A stretch of DNA of 43,088 bases, from the NCBI GenBank assembly GCA_016208085.1, contig JACQYT010000057.1, forward strand, positions 1-43,088, written 5' to 3'. Every line of letters begins with the position of its first letter. Within the stretch, counting starts at the first letter, position 1. The stretch is from Elusimicrobiota bacterium (lineage in GTDB: Bacteria; Elusimicrobiota; Elusimicrobia; Elusimicrobiales; UBA9959). Shown piece by piece: positions 13,348-22,227 of this stretch. A model generated the notes under the pieces. It was not told the origin of the DNA, ran no database searches, and saw only the letters and a program-made list of their open reading frames with translations. Both the position numbers and the translations under genes were made by a program.

Positions 13348-15810
13348 ATGGGAACGCGATTTACCGAGAGGGCCCAGCGGGTCATCCTGATAGCGCAGGA
13401 AGAGGCCAAGCGCCTTAACCACGACTACGTCGGCACCGAGCATATCCTGCTCGGGCTTATCGCCCTGGGCGAGGGCGTGGCCTCGCAGGTGCTGGCCAGC
13501 CTGGGCGTCGACCTGCGGAAAGTGCGCGCCGAAATAGAGAAGATAGTGGGCACCGGCGACAATATGATGCTGCTGGGCGAGATCCCGTTCACCCCCAGGG
13601 CGAAGAAAGTCCTTGAATACGCGGTGGAAGAAGCCCAGCACATGAGCCATTCCTACATAGGCACCGAACATATCCTGATGGGCCTCATCCGCGAAGAGGA
13701 GGGCGTCGCGGCCCGGGTGCTTGAAAATCTGGGCCTCAAGCTTGAGACCGTCAAGGAAGAGGTGCTCAGTATCCTGGGCGAGCTGGAACAGAAAGAGCCC
13801 CAGAAAGAGGGCAAAGCCCACGGTTCGCACGCCCCGGCCAGAGGCAAGACCAAGACCCCGACGCTGGACGAATTCGCGCGCGATATGACCCAGATGGCCA
13901 AAGAGGGGAAGCTTGACCCCGTGATCGGCCGCGTCAACGAGATAGACCGGCTTATACAGGTGCTCGGCCGCCGCACGAAGAACAACCCCGTTCTGATCGG
14001 CGAACCCGGCGTCGGCAAGACCGCCATAGTGGAAGGCCTCGCCCAGAAGATCTCCATGGGCGAAATCTCCGACACCCTGATAAGCAAAAGGCTGCTGAGT
14101 TTGGACCTAGCCTCCATAGTCGCCGGCACGAAGTACCGCGGAGAATTCGAACAGCGCTTAAAAGCCATCATAGAAGAGATCCGAAAAGGCAAAAATTCCA
14201 TCATCATGTTCATAGACGAACTGCACACGGTCATCGGCGCGGGCGCGGCCGAAGGCGCCATAGACGCCTCCAATATGCTCAAGCCCGCGCTGGCCCGCGG
14301 CGAACTCCAGTGCATAGGCGCCACCACCTTTGACGAGTACCGCAAGCACATCGAGCACGACCCGGCCCTGGAGCGCAGGTTTCAGCCTATCGTGGTGGAC
14401 CCGCCCACCGTAGAGGAAGCCATAGAGATCCTCAACGGCCTGCAGGAAAAATACGAGGCGCATCACAAGTGCAGGTACACGGCCGCCGCCATGATAGCGG
14501 CCGCCCAGCTTTCGGATAAATATATTACCGACAGGGCGCTGCCGGACAAGGCCATAGACCTGCTGGACGAGGCGGGCTCCCGGGCCCGGCTGAGGCTTTC
14601 CGTGGCCCCGCCGGAATTCAAGGAAAAAGAAGCCGGCATAGAGGAAATCTCCAAAGAGAAGAACGCCGCCATCTACGGCCAGGAATACGAAAAGGCGGCC
14701 AAGCTCAGAGACAAGGAAAAAGAGCTCAAGAAAGCGCTTGAGGAAGCCAAGAAGAAATGGCGCGAAGGCCGCGACAAGGTGGTGCCGGAAGTGAGCGAAG
14801 AGGATATAGCCTTAATAGCCTCCAAATGGACCGGCATTCCAGTCACCCGGATGACCGAGAGCGAAGCGGAAAAACTCACCCATATGGAAGATGAGATCCA
14901 CCATCGGCTTATCGGCCAGGATGAAGCGGTAAGGATAGTGGCCCAGGCCATCAAGCGCAGCCGCACCGGCATGAAAGACCCGAAGCGCCCCATCGGCAAT
15001 TTTATCTTCCTGGGCCCCACCGGCGTCGGCAAGACGGAACTCGCCCGGGTGCTGGCGGACTTCCTGTTCGGCAACGAGGAAGCCATGGTCAGGATAGATA
15101 TGTCCGAGTATATGGAAAAATTCTCCGTCTCGCGGCTTATCGGCGCGCCTCCCGGCTACGTGGGCTACGAGGAGGGCGGCAAGCTGACCGAGGTGGTCAG
15201 GAGAAAGCCTTATTCCGTGGTGGTTCTTGACGAGGTGGAAAAAGCCCATCCCGACGTTTTCAATATCCTGCTCCAGATCATGGACGAGGGGCTCCTTACC
15301 GACAGCCTCGGCCACAAAGTAAGCTTCAAGAACACCATCCTGATCATGACCTCCAACGTCGGCGCCCGGCTGATCTCAAAGGGCAAATCGCTGGGCTTCA
15401 TGCCGCAGGAAGACCGGGAGAAGGACTACCGCGAGATGAAGGACACCGTCATGGACGAGATCAAAAGGGTGTTCAACCCGGAATTCATCAACCGCATAGA
15501 CGAGATCATAGTCTTTCGGCCGCTTACCGAAGCGGACATGGAAAAGATCCTGGACCTCAATCTCGGCAAGGTGGAAAAGAAGCTCAAGGATAAGGGCGTC
15601 AAGTTCTCCATCACAAAGGAAGCCAAAAAGCATCTTATCAAAAAAGGCTTTGATCCCAACTACGGCGCGCGGCCCATCCTGAGGACCGTCCAGCGCATGC
15701 TGGAAGACCCGCTGTCGGAGGTCCTGCTCTCCAGAAAAATGAAGCCGGACGACACGATTTCGGTGGATTATACCGGCACGGGTGAAGACTTGAAACTGGA
15801 CGTGGTCTGA
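13348..15810 (+). CDS. clpC: ClpC, Hsp100 unfoldase of the Clp protease
   Basis: An 820-residue protein with full ClpC layout. There are two Clp-N repeats ([21 protein letters not shown] and [21 protein letters not shown]). The first AAA domain has Walker A GEPGVGKT and Walker [10 protein letters not shown] middle region with a UVR-like motif follows ([20 protein letters not shown]). The second AAA domain has GPTGVGKTE and [12 protein letters not shown]. An LGF tripeptide ([10 protein letters not shown]) sits where ClpC docks with ClpP. It unfolds substrates for ClpP in the cytosol. The ATG has GGAGGA upstream. No ctsR or mcsAB neighbour is present, unlike in Firmicutes. Confidence 0.97.
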   Translation: MGTRFTERAQRVILIAQEEAKRLNHDYVGTEHILLGLIALGEGVASQVLASLGVDLRKVRAEIEKIVGTGDNMMLLGEIPFTPRAKKVLEYAVEEAQHMSHSYIGTEHILMGLIREEEGVAARVLENLGLKLETVKEEVLSILGELEQKEPQKEGKAHGSHAPARGKTKTPTLDEFARDMTQMAKEGKLDPVIGRVNEIDRLIQVLGRRTKNNPVLIGEPGVGKTAIVEGLAQKISMGEISDTLISKRLLSLDLASIVAGTKYRGEFEQRLKAIIEEIRKGKNSIIMFIDELHTVIGAGAAEGAIDASNMLKPALARGELQCIGATTFDEYRKHIEHDPALERRFQPIVVDPPTVEEAIEILNGLQEKYEAHHKCRYTAAAMIAAAQLSDKYITDRALPDKAIDLLDEAGSRARLRLSVAPPEFKEKEAGIEEISKEKNAAIYGQEYEKAAKLRDKEKELKKALEEAKKKWREGRDKVVPEVSEEDIALIASKWTGIPVTRMTESEAEKLTHMEDEIHHRLIGQDEAVRIVAQAIKRSRTGMKDPKRPIGNFIFLGPTGVGKTELARVLADFLFGNEEAMVRIDMSEYMEKFSVSRLIGAPPGYVGYEEGGKLTEVVRRKPYSVVVLDEVEKAHPDVFNILLQIMDEGLLTDSLGHKVSFKNTILIMTSNVGARLISKGKSLGFMPQEDREKDYREMKDTVMDEIKRVFNPEFINRIDEIIVFRPLTEADMEKILDLNLGKVEKKLKDKGVKFSITKEAKKHLIKKGFDPNYGARPILRTVQRMLEDPLSEVLLSRKMKPDDTISVDYTGTGEDLKLDVV

Positions 15811-15833
15811 TCCGTCCGCCTGAGGCGGACGGA
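15811..15833. terminator. GTCCGCC hairpin after clpC
   Basis: TCCGTCCGCC-TGA-GGCGGACGGA starts one base after the clpC stop. There is no T-run. The same hairpin class occurs at 11621-11643 and, enlarged, at 29809-29849. Confidence 0.6.
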
Positions 15834-15938
15834 AGGATAAAGGATGAAGGCTTAAGGCTAAAGGAAAATACCCGAAAAACAAACCGCTTTTTTCTTGCCC
15901 TTAGCCTTTATCCTTCAGCCTTTAGCCTTGTTTTTTTA
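15833..15938. repeat. AAGG heptad inverted repeat
   Basis: The left arm 15833-15867 is five heptads starting AAGG at exact 7-bp steps (15833, 15840, 15847, 15854, 15861). The right arm 15899-15930 is the complement, with CCTT every 6-7 bp, followed by TTTTTTT. The pair would fold into a long imperfect hairpin ending in a T-run, so it could also terminate clpC transcription. Confidence 0.75.
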
Positions 15939-15942
15939 CGCC

Positions 15943-17010
15943 ATGCAAAACCCAATAAGACAGCGCCGCTATCCCGACGATCCCCGGCCGCCGCAAAACG
16001 GACGGGGACCGTCCGGCGCCGCGTCCGGGTTGGGCAAACTGTTCTTCCTGCTGCTCATACCGGCTTTGGGGCTTTTCCTGTATCTGGGCGGCGGCCGCGT
16101 CATGAAAACGGCGCTCGTTCCGGAGCGGGAGTCTTACCGCAGACAAATAGTAGAAAACCCGGTCAACGACGAAGAGTGGCAGACCATGATCACAAGCCTT
16201 GAGAATATCGCCTACAATTACGGCGGCCATGTGGGCGTCTACCTGAAGGACCTCAACAGCGGCAGGAGCTGGGAGTATAACCCGGACCGGCTGTTTGCGT
16301 CGGCAAGCCTTATCAAACTTCCCATCATGGCCTCCCTCTTTGAAAAGATCAAAAGCGGCGCGCTCACCCTGGACACGCAGATAAGGCTCACCCGCAGGGA
16401 CAGGACCGGCGGCTCCGGCTCCCTTAAATGGGTCAGAGACGGCACAAGCCTGAGCGTTATGGAACTGATCCATAAGATGATAACCGAAAGCGACAATACG
16501 GCCACGCGCATGCTGATAGATTACGCCGGCCTCAATTATTTCCAGCGGGAATTTGAAAAGCTGGGCCTGGTCTACACCAGGATCTACCCTGAGGGGTTGA
16601 GCCTGAGCGCCGGCCGGGTGGCCAGGGAAAATTATACCACCGCCAGGGAGATGGCCGGGTTACTTGAGCGCATCTACAAGGGCAAGCTGATAGACAGAAC
16701 TTCAAGCGAGGCCATGCTTGATTTCTTAAAGCAGAACAAAAGCAAGACCCGGCTCAGGAAGGGCCTGCCCATCGGCTGGGAGATAGGCCATAAGACGGGC
16801 CTGCTCAGGCAGTCCTGCCACGACGTCGGCATAGTGTTCTCGCCGCGCGGGGATTATATAATAGCCGTATTGACCGGCGACGTGCCGGACTATGCCAGCG
16901 CCAAAACCTTCATCGCCAAAGTGGCCAAGCTCACCTACGAATACTACAAGGTAGATGCCGACTACATCCAGTCCCGCGCCGGCTCCGAAACCCCCGCCAG
17001 ATCAATGTAA
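15943..17010 (+). CDS. Membrane-anchored class A beta-lactamase-like serine hydrolase
   Basis: From the ATG at 15943 the product is 355 residues: a Pro/Arg-rich cytosolic stretch, one membrane helix (about 33-48), then a periplasmic domain of the class A beta-lactamase/D,D-peptidase fold. The active-site motifs are SLIK (Ser122, Lys125), SDN (183-185) and KTG (284-286, in GHKTG). The glutamate of the class A omega loop is not evident, so a peptidoglycan or peptide hydrolase is as likely as a beta-lactamase. There is no ribosome site at the ATG, which lies just after the T-run of the heptad hairpin. Confidence 0.82.
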   Translation: MQNPIRQRRYPDDPRPPQNGRGPSGAASGLGKLFFLLLIPALGLFLYLGGGRVMKTALVPERESYRRQIVENPVNDEEWQTMITSLENIAYNYGGHVGVYLKDLNSGRSWEYNPDRLFASASLIKLPIMASLFEKIKSGALTLDTQIRLTRRDRTGGSGSLKWVRDGTSLSVMELIHKMITESDNTATRMLIDYAGLNYFQREFEKLGLVYTRIYPEGLSLSAGRVARENYTTAREMAGLLERIYKGKLIDRTSSEAMLDFLKQNKSKTRLRKGLPIGWEIGHKTGLLRQSCHDVGIVFSPRGDYIIAVLTGDVPDYASAKTFIAKVAKLTYEYYKVDADYIQSRAGSETPARSM

Positions 17011-17117
17011 GCCTTGCAGTTTTCATAGACCTCAGTGGTAATTGCCTCAACGAATAATATAGAATCAGGAAGGGCTTACTTCACATCTGCCGATTCCAGG
17101 CCCTTGGGGTGGTAATT

Positions 17118-17330
17118 ATGAAAACATGTATTATGAAAAGCGGAATTTGGGTGAATAAAGCCGGGTCGTTCGAAGAAGCGGAGCGATTTAACGACAGGTA
17201 TTACCTGTCTATGACTCCGGAGGAAAGATTAAGCATAGTCCAGCTTTGCAGAGAGGAATATCATGCCAAAATCAAACATGAGGGTGGAAAAAGATTTCGA
17301 AGAGTTGTTAAGATTGTTCAACAAAAATAA
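17118..17330 (+). CDS. Small partner protein of a nucleotidyltransferase
   Basis: A 70-residue protein from the ATG at 17118 (a GTG at 17109 is also in frame). The core is SFEEAERFNDRYYLSMTPEERL, then VQLCREEYHAKIK and a basic end FRRVVKIVQQK. I recognise the pattern of short proteins regularly encoded before the nucleotidyltransferase type found next door. It overlaps that gene by 68 bp. A toxin-antitoxin-like role is inferred from the arrangement only. Confidence 0.7.
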   Translation: MKTCIMKSGIWVNKAGSFEEAERFNDRYYLSMTPEERLSIVQLCREEYHAKIKHEGGKRFRRVVKIVQQK

Positions 17331-17742
17331 GGTGCGATATTGCATAGTCGGCGCGTATGCGGTGGCTGTTTACATCACGCCGAGATATACAAAAGATATT
17401 GATATTTTCATTGAAACGAGCGTAAAAAACGCCGAAAGGATTAAAAAAGCGGTTGATGAATTCGGCATGGGCGGCCTGGATTTGAGCGCTGAAGATTTTT
17501 TAAAAAAAGGCAATATCGTCCAGTTGGGTTACGAGCCGGTGAGAATTGACATTATTACGGATATCCCTGACTGCAATTTTAAACAGGCATGGAAGAACAA
17601 GAAGAGTGTAAATTACGGAAAAGAGAAGGTTTATGTTATCGGCATAGGGGATTTGATAAAATCCAAACTGAGCGCCGGCAGGAAAATCGACGAAGCGGAT
17701 TTGGAAAAACTTTTGCCGCTGAGAAAAAGGCGCAGAGAATAA
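17263..17742 (+). CDS. Nucleotidyltransferase-fold protein
   Basis: A 159-residue protein starting within the previous gene (AGAGGA site upstream). The nucleotidyltransferase core shows YCIVGAYAVAVY, then RYTKDIDIFIE (DxD metal ligands), RIDIITDI (third acidic strand) and VIGIGDLIKSKLSAGRKIDEADL. The family groups with AbiEii-like or DUF6036 nucleotidyltransferases found in abortive-infection and toxin-antitoxin systems. Its target is unknown. With the upstream 70-residue protein it makes one of three nucleotidyltransferase loci within 4 kb. Confidence 0.8.
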   Translation: MPKSNMRVEKDFEELLRLFNKNKVRYCIVGAYAVAVYITPRYTKDIDIFIETSVKNAERIKKAVDEFGMGGLDLSAEDFLKKGNIVQLGYEPVRIDIITDIPDCNFKQAWKNKKSVNYGKEKVYVIGIGDLIKSKLSAGRKIDEADLEKLLPLRKRRRE

Positions 17743-17748
17743 AAAAAT

Positions 17749-17913
17749 ATGAATATTGAGGAAATTGAAAACAAACTTGCGGGATACTTCTCCACCAGGC
17801 CGGAGATAGAGGTGGGCTACATTTTCGGCTCAAGGCGCTCGGGCAAGGAAAATAAATTGGAACATGGGCTTCAAATTGCGATACAGTCGCTTATTGACAT
17901 AGGCGGCCCTCTT
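17749..17913 (+). pseudogene. Relic: MntA start fused to HepT fragment
   Basis: Residues 1-35 of this frame (MNIEEIENKLAGYFS... VGYIFGSRRSGK) are the beginning of a MntA nucleotidyltransferase, up to its GSR motif. The frame then jumps to HGLQIAIQSLIDIGG, a motif of the partner HepT (HEPN) protein. The centre of both genes has been deleted in frame. The frame continues directly into the signal peptide of the next secreted protein. Neither activity can remain. Confidence 0.75.
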
Positions 17914-20185
17914 ATGAAATACCACAAGGTTATTTGCCTTGCGGTCGTTATGCTTTTGGGTTTTGCGGGGAAAATCTCGGCCCAGCAATTGGGCGAGGCA
18001 TTGGATGATTCTACTTATACGTGGGTAACCGGCGGGAATGCGGATTGGTTCGGTCAGACTGCGGTTTCTTACTTCGGCGGGGACGCGGTCCAGAGCGGCG
18101 CTATCGGCAACAGCTCGCAAACATACATCCAGACGGTAGTTACCGGGCCGGTGAATGCGGGGTTTTATTATAAGGTATCAAGCGAGGAAGGCGCGGATTT
18201 CCTTAGACTTTACATTGACGGCGCGCTTACCGCTTCATGGAGCGGGGAAGTGAATTGGACCGCCGGGTCTTATTATGTAGCTTCAGGAACGCATGCTGTA
18301 AAGTTTGTTTACCAGAAAGACGGTACCATAAGTTCCGGTTCGGACGCGGCCTGGGTGGATTACTTCACTATCAGCCCGGAAACATACCCGCCGGGCAAAC
18401 CGCTTAATTTTACGGCCACGGGGGGAGGATTGCAAGCCGGGCTTTCCTGGACTGCGCCCGGCAACGACGGTTATACCGGCGATGTATCAAGCGGGGCTTA
18501 TGAAATCCGGTATTCGTCCACTTCCGGGTCAACGCCGCTGACTGCCCAATACGCGGTAACCATCTCCTCCGCCTGGGTCCAGGGAAGCACAAATACATAT
18601 TCAATAACCGGTCTTTGGCCGGAGAGCGCCTATTACTTCTGGATAAAAGCCAAAGACGAAGCCGGGAACTGGTCAGTCTGGAGCGATACGGCATCGGCAA
18701 TACCGTCGGGTTTTACGGATATAAACGCCGGGCTTACCGGTGTTTATTTGGCTTCATTATCCTGGGGAGACTATGATAATGACGGGGACCTGGATTTGGC
18801 ATTGGCGGGGTATACAGGCTCAGCCTGGATTTCCAAAATCTACCGCTCGGGTTATTCTCAACTGCAGACCAATTCCGCTCCTTCTAAACCCATAAGCGGT
18901 TTTACCGCTCAACCTGATTATAATACAGCTAAATTGACCCTGGACTGGAATGCCTCAACCGATGCTGAAACCCCGGCGTTAGGGCTTCACTATGAAATCA
19001 TAATGTCCACAGTGGATATGAACGCCAACCCTGCATGGCGGCCTTATGTGGTTTCTGTAACATCCGGCGCGGGAACCGGAACCGGCGGCTGGCAGAACAT
19101 CGGCAATTATCCCCACGGATTTATTTCAGCCGCGCATCAGCCTGGGATGATACTTAGCAGTTTCCAGGAAAATACGACTTATTACTGGAAGGTTCGCGCC
19201 ATTGATACCGGCCTTGCAAAAAGCAGTTGGTCCGTTCAGCAGGCTTCTTTCATTCCTTATGCCCCGCCGTCAGTCGCCTCAATAAGTCCCAACAGCCGCA
19301 TTAACGCCGTCAGTCGCCTCAATAAGTCCCAACAGCCGCATTAATCTGTATAAGGCTAATGTTACTATTACCGGCGGGCATTTCAATGCTGGGGCAACGG
19401 TAAAACTTACAAAATCCGTCCAGGCGGATATAATCGCGGATACTATAGACGTTGTAAGCCTATCAACGATAACCTGCATACTTCCGACAATAGGCGCGTC
19501 AACCGGGACCTGGAATGTGGTTGTGACAAATCCGGACAACCAGACCGGGACGCTTGTAACCGGCTTTACGGTAAACCCGCCAAACACGCTTGCCTGGACG
19601 GGCGAAACCAATTATACCTCCGACGGCCTTAATTCGGAAACCGGCGGCTTTTCAACAAGTTTTGTCTATCGCGTGAAATACATAGATGATAATGCGCCAT
19701 TAAGCGGTTATCCGAAAGTGCACATCAAAAAGGGCGGCGCTGAAATATCCGGCAGTCCGTTCGCTATGTCTTATGTTTCAGGCGCTTACAATACCGGGGC
19801 GATCTACAGCTATTCAAATACGCTCGCGGCGGGAGCGGATTATACCTATTATTTTGAGGCGCTGGATTCAAGCGGCGCCGTGGCGGCAGGCGCGCCGACC
19901 TCCGCCGTGGCTGCGCCAGATGTTGCGGGTGCGCGACAACAAAGTGGGGGGACTTCAAAAATAAAGTTCAATGTTCCTGCGGCTGGCAGGGTCTCGCTTA
20001 AGATATACAATTTAGCCGGTAAGCCTATACGGGCGCTTTTTGAGGGCGATCTTAATTCCGGGGATACGCAGAGGGAGTGGGACGGCAGGGACGACAGCGG
20101 GCGGTATGCGGCGCCCAGCGTGTATTTCCTGCATTATGTGTATCCGGGCGGGAAAGAAGTCAGGAAGATAGGGGTGAAGAAATAA
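17914..20185 (+). pseudogene. Secreted FN3/IPT protein with FlgD-like C-terminus, frameshifted
   Basis: Begins at the ATG at 17914 with a signal peptide (KYHKVICLAVVMLLGFAGKISA). Domains in order: an N-terminal beta domain, FN3 (about residues 155-245), a single FG-GAP-like DYDNDGDLD motif, a second FN3-like domain, an IPT/TIG domain, a module shared with the gene at 21011, and a FlgD-like C-terminal domain (KIKFNVPAAGRVSLKIYNLAGKP). A perfect 40-bp tandem duplication at 19265-19344 shifts the frame, giving a stop at 19344. With one copy removed the frame is continuous to 20185 (SISPNSRIN-LYKANVTITGG). No ribosome site precedes 17914; translation may come from the upstream fused relic. Confidence 0.85.
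19265..19344. repeat. Perfect 40-bp tandem duplication
   Basis: Two identical 40-bp units, 19265-19304 and 19305-19344, each beginning CGCCGTCAGTCGCC and ending CCGCATTAA. Forty is not a multiple of three, so the second copy shifts the frame and creates the stop at the end of that copy. Confidence 0.97.
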
Positions 20186-20466
20186 TGCGCTTAAAAAGAG
20201 AGGAAATCAGTTTAATAGTCCAAAGCGTAAGGGAGCTGGATAACCGCGCTCAAATACTGCTTTTTGGCTCAAGAACGGATAACAGCAAAAAAGGCGGCGA
20301 CATAGATCTGCTGATAATATCAAAAAAGCTGGCTTACCCGGACGGACTGATTATACGGCGAAAGATATTTCAAAAAATGGACGAACAGCAAATACATCTC
20401 CTGATCTGTAAATCTCCCGACGAACCCTTCTGCAAAATCGCTTACAAGGAAGGCATAAAACTATGA
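20185..20466 (+). CDS. mntA: MntA-type nucleotidyltransferase antitoxin
   Basis: A 93-residue minimal nucleotidyltransferase with the signature ILLFGSRTDNSKKGGDIDLLII (GS then DxD). Its ATG overlaps the last base of the secreted protein's stop (TAATG). It pairs with the HEPN gene downstream, overlapping as ATGA. In characterised MntA-HepT modules the nucleotidyltransferase adds AMP to a tyrosine of HepT and blocks its RNase activity. The length is typical. Confidence 0.88.
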   Translation: MRLKREEISLIVQSVRELDNRAQILLFGSRTDNSKKGGDIDLLIISKKLAYPDGLIIRRKIFQKMDEQQIHLLICKSPDEPFCKIAYKEGIKL

Positions 20467-20906
20467 CAAAAGATTTTTTAAACCTTCTAAAACAGGAGAT
20501 CTCCGCGCTTGAAACCGCCGCGGAGAGTCTGGATTACTCCTACAGGAAATGCGCGAAAACCGGCATAAAAAAAGATTACACACAGGCGGAACTTGAATGC
20601 TTTGAAGCTTTCACCAGCCGCTTTGCCAGGGTAAGCGACATGCTCATCCAGAAAGTCTTCCGGCTTATAGACAGGATTGAGCTTGAAGACGAAGGCACTG
20701 TGCGAGACAGGATAAACCGCGCCGAGAAAAAAGACCTTATCCCGAGCGCCGAAATTTTCGCGGAGATGAGGATATTAAGAAATGACATCGCCCACGAATA
20801 CCGGCGCGAAAACTTAAATGCCATTTACAAGAAAGCGATGGAATTCGCCCCTCAAGTTATGATGGCAATAGCCAAAGTGAAAGATTATTGCAAAAAGTTC
20901 GGTTAA
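20463..20906 (+). CDS. hepT: HepT-type HEPN RNase toxin
   Basis: A 147-residue helical protein whose catalytic motif RNDIAHEY fits R-x4-H-x-Y. Arg and His form the HEPN RNase site, and the Tyr is the residue modified by MntA in studied homologues. The gene overlaps mntA by four bases. It appears intact, unlike the MntA/HepT relic on the other side of the secreted-protein gene. A TGTAGCGGT element lies 30 bp after its stop. Confidence 0.88.
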   Translation: MTKDFLNLLKQEISALETAAESLDYSYRKCAKTGIKKDYTQAELECFEAFTSRFARVSDMLIQKVFRLIDRIELEDEGTVRDRINRAEKKDLIPSAEIFAEMRILRNDIAHEYRRENLNAIYKKAMEFAPQVMMAIAKVKDYCKKFG

Positions 20907-20935
20907 TTAAAAGGCTTAGGAATTTCAATGTTTGC

Positions 20936-20987
20936 TGTAGCGGTCGCATTCATGCGACGAATTTGTGCGATAAATCGCACCGCTACA
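20936..20987. repeat. TGTAGCGGT element, copy 2 (inverted)
   Basis: Starts TGTAGCGGTCGCATT and ends ATCGCACCGCTACA. It is the reverse complement of the element at 13224-13278 apart from a few changes. It sits exactly where the next gene has lost its 5' end. Confidence 0.85.
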
Positions 20988-21010
20988 AAAGTTGCCCCCG
21001 AAGGGGGCCT

Positions 21011-22114
21011 AATTCCGCGTCGGCGGAGCTGAAGAAAGAAGGCGAAGATAAAAGCTCCCTTGGCTTTGGCGGTTCATTCGCCCCTGCCGAGGCGCTGAAA
21101 TTGCGCGGGGGCTGGAGGCTTAAAGACGAATTCGGCGGCATTACCTTCGGTTTGGGCCTGGAGTTTAAGGGCTTTAGTTTTGACTACGCCTTCTTAAGCT
21201 ATGGAGACCTGGGCGCAACGCATAAGGCGGGTATGTCGTGGGCTTTCGGCGCCAAGGTCGAAAAGCCGAAGGAAGCTGAAGTCCCGAAACCGGTTGAAAT
21301 ACCTGTTGTAAGACCTGTTGAGACACCGATTATAAACTCCGCTCCCGAACTCGCCTGGACCGGCGAAGAAAATTATGTCTCGGTGGGCTTAAGCGCCGGC
21401 ATGGGAAATACCGCCACGCCGTTTGTATATCGCGTAAAATACACCGACGCGGATAACGACGCCACTGCCGGCGGCTATCCTAAAGTGCATATCACTAAAG
21501 GCGGTTCAGGGGTGTCGGGCAGTCCGTTCGCCATGGAATATGTTTCCGGCGACAATAATACCGGCGCTATTTACGCTCATATGCAAAGGCTGGCGCCCGG
21601 CAATGATTATGCCTATTATTTTGAGGCCAAAGATTCGTCCGGGATGGCGGCTGCGGGCATGCCTGCGATACCGGTGAACGGCCCGGTAGTCGTCCAGGCT
21701 GAGGTCGTAAGCATCCCCGGCGGCACCAATGTGGCCGTGGCCGACTTTATCGGTAAGAACGTGTCGCAGGCGGACGCTTCAATAGTGGCCGACTTCTTAA
21801 GGACCGAGCTGGTGAATACCGGGTTGTTCAATGTGATGGACAGGAACAATATGGATACCGTGCTTGCCGAGCAGAAATTCCAGGCAAGCGGCTGCACAGA
21901 GCAGCAATGCGCCGTTGAAATGGGGAAACTGCTTAACGTCAAGCAGATGCTTGTGGGCTCGCTTTCCAAGCTTTTGGACAGCTATTATATCACGGTCAAT
22001 ATGGTGGACGTGGAAACCGGCAAAATAACGGCGTCTTATGGCAGCGATGCTGTATCCTCCAGGGAATTGAAAGACGCATGCAAAAAAATAGTGGAAAAAT
22101 TGTTCCGGAAGTGA
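21011..22114 (+). pseudogene. 5'-truncated PorV-type barrel fused to a CsgG-like domain
   Basis: The open frame begins abruptly after the TGTAGCGGT element, with no credible start codon or ribosome site. Its first part, LGFGGSF to LEFKGFSFDYAFLSYGDLGATHKAGMSW, matches the end of the PorV/PorQ family (compare GGLGLAF to FGELGMTHRLSM in the gene at 1255-2304). A Pro/Glu/Val linker follows, then the roughly 100-residue module also present at 19580-19920 (LAWTGEENYVS to YYFEAKDSSG). It ends in a CsgG/HfaB-like domain (VAVADFIGKNVSQADASIVA, GCTEQQCAVEMGKLLNVK, VDVETGKI). The barrel's first two-thirds and signal peptide are missing, so it is probably non-functional unless read from an upstream fused start. 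Confidence 0.75.
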
Positions 22115-22116
22115 TT

Positions 22117-22167
22117 AAAAATTTTTGCGGCAAAAATTTTTACCATACCCCGCCCTTTAGGGCGGGG
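22117..22167. repeat. AT-rich palindrome plus GC hairpin, copy 2
   Basis: AAAAATTTTTGCGG-CAAAAATTTTT (22117-22141), then ACCATACCCCG, with the hairpin CCCCGCCC-TTTA-GGGCGGGG at 22148-22167. The arrangement is the same as copy 1 at 11589. Confidence 0.85.
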
Positions 22168-22188
22168 AAACCTTGGGGCAAGAGGGAG

Positions 22189-22212
22189 GAGGGAGAAAAA
22201 AATTTCTCCCTC
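22189..22212. repeat. 10-bp perfect hairpin before the thioredoxin gene
   Basis: GAGGGAGAAA-AAAA-TTTCTCCCTC, 15 bases upstream of the ATG at 22228. It may affect translation initiation. Confidence 0.6.
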
Positions 22213-22227
22213 ATCTCCGGCACGGGG

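Noticed and set aside
15943..17010. Antibiotic-resistance beta-lactamase
   Set aside because: SxxK, SDN and KTG are present, but the omega-loop glutamate is not evident and the protein is membrane-anchored; a cell-wall hydrolase is at least as likely.
20888..21010. N-terminal extension of the PorV-CsgG frame
   Set aside because: It begins at a TTG within hepT and reads through the TGTAGCGGT element; the frame is open by chance.
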